Shown here: one piece after another, positions 12,248 through 23,688 of the stretch
Layout: the number at the start of each line of letters is the position of its first letter
How positions within the stretch are numbered: position 1 is the stretch's first letter
Origin: Flammula alnicola
Taxonomy: Eukaryota; Basidiomycota; Agaricomycetes; Agaricales; Strophariaceae
Length of the DNA: 64,000 nt
Assembly: GCA_015499995.1 (NCBI GenBank)
Contig: JADNRV010000042.1
Span: forward strand, 124,001 to 188,000
Direction of reading: 5' to 3'
Made by a program: the position numbers and the translations under genes
Notes under the pieces: model-generated
What the model saw: only the letters and a program-made list of their open reading frames with translations
Told to the model about the DNA's origin: nothing
Databases searched by the model: none

Positions 12248-15200
12248 ATGCAACAAAATAGTCGACAGTCGACGTCTCGCCCCTTCAAGAAGACCGCTTT
12301 TGTACTTCCAACCCGAAATTTGGTCGCTCCAAATATCAGAGGGGCTGTTCTTGCCAGTGGCCTCGCAGGAACGGCGTTTACGCACCCGCAGGGGTTTGGG
12401 AGTTTCCCCCTCGTACCTGAGGCCTATCAGGACGTTCCATACGCACCGATCGACCCCTTCAAGCCCTCGATTTTGTATAGCATAAGGAACTTACGCACAG
12501 AAAGTGACGACGACTTTCTTCCTGTCGCCATCCACGCTCCATCATTGCCGCCTGAAAGGACGCCCGACGTCACTATCCCTATGAACGCTTCAGACACCCA
12601 TCTGGAGCTTCCACCCCTCAAATCAGCCATGCGACGATACCCTTCGGTCGTCCTTCCTGTAGCTGATGCGGAGCAGCTCAAAAGCCAAATTTCCGTCGTA
12701 TCTCGTCGAGTCAACGAAGAGCGCTTGAGTAGGATTTCTATTGAGCACCATTCCAGACCTACATCCCGCCGGGAGCGGTCGCAAAGCCCAAGCCTACAAA
12801 GGATCAAAAGTTGGGAGACATTTCCTGAACCTGCGGCAGCGGGTCCGTCAGAGCGGCGTGACGGAGGCAGGAGATATTCTAGACGGCTAAACCTTTCCCC
12901 CTCTCCTTCTGGCAGAAGAAGTTTACCTAGAGGCGGTCGTAGAACCCGTACCAGCAAGTCGACGTCGAGATCTCGCAGTCGTTCCCGGAAAAGGAGTCCA
13001 GCTCCCGAAGTCACACCCTTCTCTCCGACCTTTTCTGATCAAACAGCCATCCCAGGGTTTCAACATGCTCGACGCTGTTCTTCAAGTACAACCGGTACCA
13101 GGAGCTCTGGTTTCGATTCCAATGGAAGCGTTTCTCCCGATTACAACATGATCGGGATTTCGGGACAACTCCCGACTGGCACTGCAACGACGACGGGTGG
13201 GATGAACTTCATTCACGACCCATATTTCCATCCTGATTATCTTCCTCCAATGCTATATCAACATCATACCGCGAGCTCTCAGAGCCCAAGCTTACGGCCC
13301 ATCAAAGTCGTACCCCCAAGTCCTCTCACTGATTCTCAAGGACGTCCGACGACGGATCCAGAGAAATCTCAAGCTGAACAATCGGAACTTTCCTCCGTCG
13401 ATGCCAAAACATATATCTATGCGTTTGTAGTCGACACCTTGCCCCGCCAGGTCTATCTCAATCTACTCCTCCACCTCCCTTCCTTATATTTCTCGCGCGT
13501 GACCCGGATATTTGAGGAAACGGAATTGAGCATGCCAAAAATCAGGGAAGGCGTGCTAGAGGCTGCAAGGCACTTACCGGATCCTGAGACTGGCATCCCG
13601 CCGCAGTGGAGGCATGACCTCCCAATAGCGGACCTACAATACATAAACCTCCAAAAGGCGTGGCAGTTATTCATCGATTCGCTGATGAGAGAGTGGAAAA
13701 CTTTGAATATAATCTCTGTCTTACTTTTATCGTAAGTCTAAATTCTAGTTTCTAGTGCGCACGTCCGGCATACTAATACAGACATATAGAGCCATTTTAA
13801 CTGTCTTGCAGATTGACAGCGCAGCAGCTGACCCTCTCACACGCTATGCGGCCCTCGTATCCATGATATTTGCTCTCATGAGTCTCTTATATGGATGTAT
13901 ATACATTATACGCTTTACGACGATGCGGAAGACGTATAAAGCAGCATTATGGGCTGAGGTATGCATGTAATCTGCCTCCCAATTATATATTCTTAACACA
14001 TCCACATTGCCAGGAGGCTCAGCGATCGAAGACGAGCATATGGTGGAATGTTTGGATACTTCTTGCCATGCCCGCCACATGGTTAGCCTGGTAAGCACGG
14101 TCTTCGTTCATTTTCGATCCACATCAAATATCGGGCATTTCAGGTCAATGATCGCATTCATCATTTGCATCATGTCATTCGTCTGGCGCACAGGAACCAT
14201 TGACGATGCAAATAGAGGCCCCATGACTACTTCTCAAGCTCTCGCCCCCCGAATTACGATCACAATTATTCTTTGCCTCGGTGTCGTCTATTTTGTCCTC
14301 ATCACAAACACCTTGAAACGCTATGGTGACATGATGGATCGCGCCTGGAAGAAAAAGCTAATGGGATGGATTCACAAGTCATCAAAGCACAGCTTGCGTT
14401 CAACAACTTCTCGATATGCCGGCGCTTCGTTTTACGCCACGGCTTCCTCTTTAGGTTCAAAATTCGGCATCGCTTCTTCGAACCAAACCCCTGCCAATAG
14501 CCAGAATAACCTTGCACCACCAAGTCCCGACTTCGGTTTTGAGCAAAATGCTCCCTTCATCCCGAAAGCGGATTCCAGTGAGTCTCTTCGTGGGAGGTCC
14601 ATCGCAAGAAAATCTCTCAGCCCAAGCGAAGTTCGAGCCACCGCCTCCACCGAAGACAAGACTAAAGAACTCGAGCCCGTCAGAATGGTCAAGCTCCTGC
14701 ACTTCATACCTGCGGAACCTTTGCCGACGACAGAGATGCCCGATGAAGATGACCTAACGACTTGCCGCTTGTCGAAGGAACAGTGGGAAAAATTTAGTTC
14801 TGTAAGTGAAGGTCTCTATTTGCGCGGTTTAAAGAACGTTTCTCTCAATCGTTCCGTCGTTAATATGCACATTAGGAAGTACAAACGGACTGGGACGTCG
14901 ACAAACTGGACCGAATTTTACCTGTCCTACAACAGTGGAATGAGGCGATATTCCATAAAGCAGGAGGTCAACTAGCATTATGCGAAGAATTTAGCGCCTC
15001 GTCATTCAATTATGCAATCCTTCATTTCTCTGCGAAGGATCTCCTACCACGAGACATCACGCGATATGGCTCGATTCCAGAAGGATTGCAGAGACTGGAT
15101 ATATTGCTATCGCCCGCCGTCAACATTGATGATTCTAAACCAGAAATCGTATCCTTGCTTTCGCGCCGTACTGATGGCATAGATCTACACCTCCCTGGAA

Positions 15201-15349
15201 TAATCGAAGAGGAAGCAGAAGATTCAGCAGAGGATGCAAGTTCTACGAGATTGCACCTGCGGTCATACTTCGCAGCCCGAGACTCGGAAGGAGCCGTCCC
15301 ACCATGCAGGACACGATTTGGAGGAGTAGATATGGATCACTCGACTTAG
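12248..15349 (+). CDS. Large multi-membrane protein of unknown function, 953 aa
   Basis: Five exons (12248-13731, 13790-13958, 14014-14090, 14144-14801, 14876-15349) sum to exactly 954 codons with in-phase GT..AG introns of 55-74 nt. The N-terminal ~380 residues are disordered and rich in Ser/Pro/Arg (an SRSRSRKRSP stretch). Then come a conserved block KTYIYAFVVDTLPRQVYL, a MREWKTLNIISVLLLSAIL segment, and membrane helices around MIFALMSLLYGCIYIIRF, WNVWILLAMPATWLAW, FIICIMSFVW and ITIILCLGVVYFVLI. The ~300-residue tail is cytosolic-looking and acidic at its end. I know this as a recurrent uncharacterised agaric family; no activity is inferred. An inverted frameshifted copy lies at 1651-3943 and an N-terminal fragment at 35782. 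Confidence 0.85.
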
Positions 15350-16064
15350 ACTTCCCCTACGACTCCAATACACTGTATGTATCGAACCGCGGACGCTTTT
15401 TCACCCTGCTTTTAACTCGAGACTGGATCGTGTAATCATTATCCTCAAAACTGATAGGCAATATCCACGAATTTTCCGTCCCATAGAAAGTCCAATGATA
15501 TCTCACCTTTGCTTCGAAAGTTAATTACTACAGTAACGGATACCGGTGCAGGTACAGGTGAGCACTTGAGTTGCAAATGGAAATAGTTTTTTTCAGCGCT
15601 CAGTCGTACAGATTGCCTTTGGACCGAAAGCATCTCAAAGTGGATCTCCTGGAATTTAAGTCAAAGTATCTTTGAAATTGCCCCGAGAGGGCTAAGGACC
15701 ACACGGATGTCCAGGACCTGATGTGAAAGCTCCCCTATTCAATAGATCCTCGTGAGGTGGTAATTAACAATACATTACTAATATGTATGTATATATACTT
15801 TGAGCTCCGGGTAATGATGGCATGAGAAGCTGCATGCGAGTTGATAGGACGATATGCCGCTTTCTTCGCTCGCAATGACTTCGCACTGATCCCAGATTCT
15901 GGAATGTTCGAAATAATTATTATTAAGAGTTTCGACTGGATATTGGCTCAAATGTTGAAGAGAGAGGAAAACACTGGGAATAGAATACAAGTATTTCGTG
16001 AAAAAGACCTGAGGATCGTTTAAATGATTAACGTCATGGGCATATAGAGTCATCAATCGCGTAT
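15350..16064. other. Convergent intergenic region
   Basis: This lies between the 3' ends of the membrane-protein gene and the sugar-transporter gene. No coding exon or repeat is recognised. Confidence 0.5.
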
Positions 16065-18354
16065 TTATGTTGAATGTTCCGTAGAGTGTTTTTCCTGGGG
16101 AGATTCAGCACCCTTGGGTCGCTGAAGAGACACTCGTCAGTAACCAAAGCAAAATTATAGGTAAGAAGGACCGATACACATACCGGAATTTCCTTCGATT
16201 TCTCAACGACTTCTGCAAGGGTCTTCTTTCCCACATGCTTGCCGATCTTCCAGGCAGTGAAGGTATGCCCTTGCTTGAAGATATCTTCGACTTCTTCGAG
16301 CGATCGTCCGACGGTTTCGGGGAACATAAAGAAGACATGGAGGAATGCAGCGAAGTTGAACGTGCCGAAGATGAAGTAGGTTTTCCAGGCGATGGTGTTG
16401 AGACCTGGTGGTACGGCGAAAGCGAGTGCGGTGTTGAATGCCCAGTTGGACGCCTAGAATAATATGTGAGTAACAACTTCTAAGAACAGACGATAACAAA
16501 GTCGCTTACAGTTGCGAGAGCCACAGCCTTTCCTCGGACTTTGAGGGAGTACTGGAGTTAATAACCCATCAGCACACGCTATCAAGGTCAATTTCAAAGA
16601 ATCTCCTACCAATTCGGCGGGGTACGTCCAAGAGACAGGGCCCATCGTGATGGCGAAACTGCAAACGAAAAGGTACGAGCAGACAATCACAGCCCTTGTC
16701 GCGGCCTGGTTATCCAAGATGACCCAAACGCTATCGCCTCCGCCCGAGGGAACAGACCAGTGCCCAAAGCGCGCCTGAATTCCACCTACGAGGAACATCC
16801 AGAAGCCCATCAAGAGAGTACCAACGAGAAGCATGGGACGACGCCCCCATTTATCGATGTAGATAATAGCAGGGACTAGAATAAGGAAATATGCTTAGGT
16901 CGCATTTCAAAAAAGTGAATGACGACGTACCGGTGAAGGCAACATTGAGGACATATTGGACCGACTATCGGTGATTGAATAAGATTGTTGAAAATATCGA
17001 GGAAGCCAGGAACGTACATCAGCGATAAGGTTGCTTCGTCGTCCAGTAAGACCAGCCCCCTGGAAGACATAGACGATGTAATACCTAACAAACAAGTGAC
17101 CGATGACGAATTAACCTATTCGAACAGTCTTATAAAAAGAGAAGGTCCTTACATCATAATGTTCATACCGCAAAGCTGAGACCACATTTGCAAGCTCATA
17201 CCAAGCATTACACGACGTGGATTTCCCCCCTTCAATAGGTCGAGGTAGGACTTGGCTCCTTCTGTGCGTTCGAAGTACACCTGCTGCTTGATTTCCTCGA
17301 ATTCGAGGACGACAAGTTCGTTTCGAGTGTCGCCGTCACCGTGTAAGTCAGCGAGGATTTGAAGAGCTTCCTCCTCACTAGAAGTGAAGGTCCATAAGCT
17401 GAAGGTAATAATCATTCGCCAGGCAAAATTTACTTACTGTCCATGATCGAAGAGATAACGAGGACTCTCAGGGAAGACAAGCATACCAATACTGAGAATA
17501 ATGGCAGGAATCATTTGCAGGCCCCATGGAATTCGGAACGAGGCGACTCCATTGATGTACGAGCAGCCGAATGTGACGAAGTACTGGAGGAGAATACCCC
17601 ATGTGATAGACCATTGTTGCAGAGAGACCATGCGTCCTCGAATCGCCGGAGCAGTGATTTCGGACTGGTAGATAGGCACGACAGCACTAGAAAGTCCGAC
17701 AGATAATCCTGAGATAATACGTCCGACAACGAGCATTCCGCGATTCTACATTACGATCAAAAGGGACGAGTCAACACAAGGAAAAGGGGAATGTCGTTAC
17801 AGGACTTACGACGGAAGCGCACTGAAGGATAGAACCAACGACCCAAATCATACCGGCCAAAATAATTGTTTTCTTCCTGCCCAACTTGTCCGCTAATTGC
17901 GTGACGGCGAGTGCTCCGACTAAGGAGCCGGCAGGCATAGCAGCGACAATCGCTCCTTGCGCCGATGGGTTGGGCTGGATGCCAATACCATCAGGCACGA
18001 ATAAAAAAGAAAAAGGAAATCGACTAACGAAATTGAAAGTCTTCAAATATGACTCATTCTGAAGAAGAAAGGGAACACTCAGAACATGTTGAGCTTTAGT
18101 TGGGTAGGATGTTACTTACGTTGAGGACACCAGACATGGACGAAATGTCCAGACCGAAAAGTCCACCTCCGATACACGCAAACGAACCCACGATATACTA
18201 GATTGAGGGTAAGTTTCGACAGCCTCCAGCTGAAGTGTCGATGGCGACGTACTGGATTAGATGCGATCTTCGCATTGTAGGTCGTGAATTGCTGCGAGGA
18301 CGAGGACGTTCAACATTGGAAAGAAAAGAAAAGAAATTTGCTCACTCCCGGCAT
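16065..18354 (-). CDS. MFS sugar transporter (SP family)
   Basis: A gene with many short introns starts at the ATG 18354-18352, immediately followed by an intron. Its coding pieces show the sugar-porter hallmarks in order: FGLDISSMSGVLN, AMPAGSLVGALA, DKLGRKKTI (loop 2-3), IISGLSVGLSSAVVPIYQSE, IRGRMVSLQQ, PESPRYLF, QMWSQLCGMNIMMYY, YIDKWGRRP, MGPVSWTYPAEL, and PETVGRSLEEVEDIF after helix 12. This family imports hexoses or related polyols across the plasma membrane by proton symport or facilitation; the specific sugar is not readable. The last intron, spliced at a ...cttcag acceptor, gives a short tail ending EKHSTEHST, with TAA at 16067-16065. No stop or frameshift was found in the exons I checked. 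Confidence 0.88.
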
Positions 18355-20224
18355 GGTTGGCCTGCTGGGGTTTAGTGTCGATAGAAGAAAGCGAGCGCGT
18401 GGAAGGTGAAGAACCAAAGCTTGGCCCGTTTATAGTGTTCCTACGCAGAAGAAACCCCCATCCCCCGCCTGGTCCCTGTCAGAGCTTTCTAGCCCCAACG
18501 AGTCAACTGAAGGTCATGCGATGGCCAGAATCATATGTTGAAGTTATTATAAGGCGATGGAGAAGCTTGACTTGCTTCTTTATACATAAGAAATATCCCA
18601 AAATTGGAACTGGCCATGGGAAATTGGAGAAGTTACACCAACATTGGCGCGTTGCAACCAACCAAAGTGGACCTTGGCGGATCTCGCGGGTTCCTGTATA
18701 TGTGTTAAATTATATGGAGGTATTTTCATCCCTCCAGAAAATGTGTTGCCGGAGAAGCTTCGGTGCGAGGCTCCTACTTCTTAGGTTAACCGGTTATGGC
18801 TGCAAGCGAGGGATATGGTTGGGCCATATGGGAGAGGGAAAGTAATACAGGCAACTAGGATGTATAGTTGGATTGCCCTGATGGCCCCAAGAATATCGAC
18901 AAAATCGAAAGATGTGAAGTAAGTAGACTCTGGATGATCTGGACTGATGATGGTGGAACGGAGGTGATGTGGAATTGGTCCCGTGCAGCAGGCAGCGGCA
19001 CGCGGTCCGGCTTTTCCGCCTGTGATATCATTTTTCGTGACAGATGACCACGACCATTTCCCGGCAATGGCGGCTTGACTCTTGCCGACCGTTCGCCGAG
19101 ACCCTGCAATAAAGTTTAAAATGTAAAAGACCAGCACCACCGCGATTTCATTAAATGATTTACTCGTTTAAACCGCTGCACATTACTTCTCACTGGACAA
19201 TTTGCAACAGCATGCTCATGCCAACAACCCAACTCTTAAGTCACACGGCCAATACGGCAGGAAGTTCGTCCACATCGGTCACCGCGTCACAATAATCCGT
19301 GAGAGTACTTACATAAGGCAATTCAGCATGTTTGCCAGCACACGTGTAAGTTACATTCAACCTTACCGTATGTATCACAACTAGCCTGTGACCCGTGCTT
19401 CGCACGGCATGAATCTTTTTGTCCAATTGAACCAAGATTGAATTTATTGGAAAAATAAATTCCAATAGTCGCCCTTCCCCTTCAAAGCGCCGCCGCGCGT
19501 AGGCGCGGCATCGCCTTGAGCGGCTCATGGCTTCAAGTTCCTTGGGGACCTGGTATCCAGAACCATGTAACTCTACTTTGTCAGTCTCAGTGTTGTCCAT
19601 CATCCAACACCCTTCTTCAGATGCCAGTGTAGCCTTCCAGAGTAAGTACAAATACCACTGATCACATAGGATCCTTGTAGATATGCTAATACGGTACAGC
19701 CTCGAGCACACCCTGTGGCATCCACTGAGAGTTGCCACGCACGACGTTCTGATTGTCAACCAAGCCTGGTTGAAGCCTGGCCAGTGGCAGTGTCGATTGA
19801 GTCGCAATTGAGCGGCGTGCGCGTGAGGTCTGGAGTCTGGACCATCTGGCCAGCCAATGTTAGAGTTTGCACCGCCATTGGTGGTTTGTCTCAACCAATC
19901 GAACTATTTCCGTGATCGGTCGTATATAATTTCATCGACCACATTCATCTCGTTGCACGGTTTTGATCCCCTAGGGGCTGACCGCCATGCAGTAAGCGCT
20001 CGCTCTACCGTGTATGAAACCTGCTTACGGTTACATTGTCTAACAAATTTCTGACGTCTAGGTCATACCTAGGTGTGCACAATTTTAGATTTCTGGCTTC
20101 CAGAAGTTCCCAACCTCTGGCGTGGTATTATGGCCGGGCTAATGACACAATTCAAGGAATCGATGAGCATACTCATAGATAGAACAGTCCTTTTACCCAG
20201 GTCTGGTTTTGTTTTTGCTCCTCA
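18355..20224. other. Intergenic region holding a Helitron end
   Basis: No gene is supported across 1.9 kb, although long chance frames exist. Two small perfect hairpins are visible: AATTTATT at 19441-19448 with its complement at 19454-19461, and GCCGCGC at 19492-19498 with its complement at 19503-19509. The Helitron terminus is listed separately. Confidence 0.5.
19381..19407 (-). mobile_element. 3' terminus of a Helitron-type element
   Basis: On the minus strand the sequence runs: a perfect 6-bp-arm hairpin CCGTGC-GAA-GCACGG (19407-19393), eight bases, CTAG, then T. That is the diagnostic Helitron 3' end: a GC-rich hairpin about 8-12 nt before CTRR, inserted ahead of a T. The element body would extend to higher coordinates. 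No 5' TC end and no Rep/helicase gene was identified, so this is a non-autonomous or decayed copy. Confidence 0.65.
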
Positions 20225-20227
20225 GTG

Positions 20228-22791
20228 ATGACCACCCGTCTGCCAGCGCGAGACGGTATGACGCTACCCAGCATTGCGGCCGTTCAAGGCAGAAAGGACG
20301 ATAACGCGTCCTTGGAGAGCAATTCACATGACTTGAAGTCCGAGGATCACTTCGAAGTCGATGATGATGGCGTGGAATATCCGACAGAGGAGGAGAGAGC
20401 GACTCTCCGCCGCGTTCCCGACACTCTTCCCTGGAATGCTTATCGTAAGTTCATTTTTGACACTAAGAAACCAATATCCTGACCCGCACTAGTGATAGCA
20501 ATTGTAGAACTTGCAGAACGGTTTTCTGTATGTTATTTCAATGTGTTATGATTCGATCGATTAACACCGTCACCCAAGTTCTACGGTTCGAACGTCGTCT
20601 TTGTGCGTATTTACAACGACTTACCTGCATCAAAGCCTTATACGAGCACCTTTCTAGACCAATTTTATCCAGAAACCTCTTCCTGGAGGCTCGCATACTG
20701 GTGCTGGAGGACTTCATGGGCAGTCCGGTGCTCTGGGAAGGGGACAACGAGCCTCAACCGGTCTGACGACATTTTATCAGTTCTGGTATGTTGACCTGTA
20801 GAGTGGCGGAATTTACTCTACTAACCAGACCCAAAAAATAGGTGCTATGTCACTCCATTACTGGGCGCTTACATTGCTGATACGTACTGGGGTCGCTACA
20901 AGACCATTTGTGTCGCTGTTGGAATCGCCTTCATTGGTCACGTCGTCCTCATTGTGGCCGGTGTTCCAGGTGTTATTGAGCATGAAAGCGCAATTGGAGT
21001 CTTCGCCGTCGCCCTGGTAATCATGGCCTAGGTGAGATCTGTTGGATTCTCGCAGCCGTCTTTTTTTTTTTTGATTCACAATACTGTCATCTGTACAGGT
21101 ACCGGCTTATTCAAGGCCAACATCTCTCCTTTGGTTGCGGAACAGTACAAGGGAAGAAAAGCTTTTGTTATCACGACTACGAGGGGCGAACGCGTTATCG
21201 TCGATCCTGTTCTCACAGTCACTCGAATCTATATGGTAAGTTTCTCGAACAAATTGTCATTTCCGAATTGTTAAATAAAACCTATCAGTATTTCTATCTT
21301 TTTATTAACATAGGCGCACTTGTCGGAAAAATATCAATGACTTACTCGGAGAAGGTGATTCATTTACTCCCATTAAATATTTTCCATCATGAATAACAGC
21401 ACTGCAAAGTTTGTTGGATTCTACCTTTCCTTCACCCTCCCTACCGTCGTATTCTTGCTTTGCCCGATAGTCCTCGTCGCTGGCCGCAATCGATACACAC
21501 GATCCCCACCTACCGGATCAGTCCTAGCCAAAGCTATTCGCCTTTGGCGATTTGCCGCTCGTGATAAGTGGAGTCTGAATCCCGTCAAGACTTACAGGAA
21601 TTTCACAGCCCCTGGATTTTGGGAGAATGCGAAACCGAGCAAGCAGAGTGCGGAGAGTAAGCCGACATGGATGACTTTTGATGATCAATGGGTCGACGAG
21701 GTTCAGCGAGGCGTCAAAGCGTGTGGTGTTTTTTGTTGGTTCCCTATCTATTGTACGTGTCCAATCAATATCTTGCTTATTCATGATAGAATGTTGATCG
21801 AAATCTGTAATAGGGCTTACTTATAACCAGTTGAACAATAACTTGGTCTCACAAGCTGCAGAGATGTCGACGCACGGGCTTCCAAATGACGTTTTGTCGA
21901 ACTTGGATCCAATTACTTTGGTTATTCTCATTCCATTGTTCGACATACTCGTGAGCATTTGTCCAGCTACTATCGAACGCGGCATTGCTAACAAATTGCA
22001 GTTCTATCCTGCTCTCCGCCGCATGGGTATCAATTTCAGTGCACTGAAAAAGATCACCGCAGGTTTTATGACTGGCGCCGCTGCGATGGTTTGGGCTGCA
22101 GGTCAGTATGACCCTTCGTGTACTCTCCACGTTTGCCACATGTTTTCTGACTATGGCTTTTATGGCTTTTATGAAGTCGTACAGCATTACATTTACAAGG
22201 TCGACATCTTACAGTTCTTATCACATTCAGCCTGCTGACGGCTCGCGCTTTTAGACCAATCCATGTGGCACTCACGCCGCCAGTTGTGAAGCTCCGAATG
22301 TTTCCCCACTTAACGTTTGGATCCAGGCAGGAGCGTACGTGCTTATTTTTCACTTATTCTCGATCGAAGGACTTATAGGCTGCTTCAGCTACATCCTCAT
22401 TGCGATCAGCGAGATTTTCGCGTCGATCACGGGCCTCGAGTATGCTTTCATAAAGGCGCCGAAGAACATGCGCTCGCTGGTGATGGCCATCTTCTTGTTC
22501 ATGTCTGCAATATCGGCCGCACTGGGCGAAGCGTTCGTTTGTACGTGTACCTTTTGGCATCTACCCTTGCCCACACCTCTGAAGATGCGTGTGTTTCCTA
22601 GCTCTATCGGGCGACCCATTGCTCGTGTGGAACTACGGTGTCATGGGAAGCTTGCTCTTATTGTAGGAAGCATTTTCTGGTGGTCTGTAAAGGACCTCGA
22701 TGCGCAAGACGACAAACTCAACAATTTGGCGGAGGATACGACAAGACCAAGGAGAAAGATTAGGTCGAAGACTGGCGTAAGAATCGTATAA
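20228..22791 (+). pseudogene. POT/PTR2 peptide transporter, copy 1 (frameshifted)
   Basis: This copy matches the intact gene at 23689-26225 exon by exon: LPWNAY, ELAERFS, FYGSNVVF, TGLTTFYQFW, LLGAYIADTYWGR, GTGLFKANISPLVAEQY, AEMSTHGLPNDVLSNLDP, KNMRSLVMAIFLFMSA. The ELAERFSFYG signature and the GTGLFKAN block identify the proton-coupled oligopeptide transporter family. At 21026-21031 the exon reads ATGGCCTAG followed by the donor gtgaga, where the intact copy has ATGGGCTTCG: one base is missing and a TAG (21029-21031) results, so the frame into the next exon is lost. The C-terminal tail also leaves the paralogue's frame after NNLAE. It is probably non-functional unless the single-base difference is an assembly error. 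Confidence 0.75.
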
Positions 22792-23688
22792 AGGGTTCAC
22801 TGTTTGGATTACTTTTGTAGTAGTAGTATTTGAAGCTCGATTTAAATCAGCAGAATTTGAGCGAGCTAAGCGCTTTGGAGTTGGTGTAGACTGGCCCAAG
22901 GGCGGGCCGGGGCCAGCTCATACTGAAGCCACACGCGTGAAAGGCCCAGATATATTTGATTCGCGTGGGAACTTCTCAATGATTGAAAGGTTGACATGTC
23001 CCAGCACCTTGGCACCCTCTTTCGTCGCACAGAGGTGCTCCTCTTCTCTCCGCTCCTCGGAAAGGGACAACGCAGCTCACATTTGAACTGCTTATCTACG
23101 GCCTCTGGATTCTGGAACTAGACGCAAAGCTACCAGGTGTGGTTTTGAACTCGGGACATTTGAACCTTTGTGGCAAATCATTATCATCCCCCGCCACTAT
23201 AGCACAGATAGACTCAGAAATATCACGTTCACCCATTTTGCGCACACGACCAGTTTCTTGGAAGCTTTTTCTTATCTCACTTATTCCTCGAGGGTTCATA
23301 ACACCATAGCAGTGGCCAATGACACCCATCCCAGGGGTTTAGTAATCCGATGACGCTCGGGCTAGAGTCAAACTCCATCGCTCGAGACAATTTTCGTTAT
23401 CTATGCGTCCAAGGTGGGTGGATCCATTTTAGATCGACTACTTGTAGGCTAACTGAGCGGCATTTGTACAGGGTAATGTTCTGGAATCATGTTGAATCTG
23501 GCACAAACCAAGGCCTACCTCCAGAGCTACATATCTCATCATCGACTTCGGTAGCCTTACTTATCATTCAGTCCCAGATGCAGCTGAGCGCCTAACATGG
23601 TATAAAGTGTCCTTGTGCACGAAGTAGCACGCAATTTCACCCACATCCCTTTTTTTGCCTGCTACCCAGCGCATCCTTCCACACTACG
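22792..23688. other. Intergenic between tandem POT copies
   Basis: No gene is recognised. Short frames carry no motifs. The stretch presumably includes the promoter of copy 2. Confidence 0.45.

Noticed and set aside
12427..13014. 195-codon minus-strand frame opposite the membrane-protein gene
   Set aside because: Shadow of exon 1 of the plus-strand gene, whose five exons splice perfectly.
18357..18845. 162-codon frame upstream of the sugar transporter
   Set aside because: No motif, no homologous pattern, and it lies in the transporter's promoter region.
19241..19894. 217-codon minus-strand frame
   Set aside because: It crosses the Helitron terminus and two hairpins; composition does not look like protein.
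23120..23165. tRNA-like string (complement contains gagttcaaaaccaca)
   Set aside because: It resembles a T-arm, but no D-arm, anticodon arm or paired acceptor stem can be built around it.
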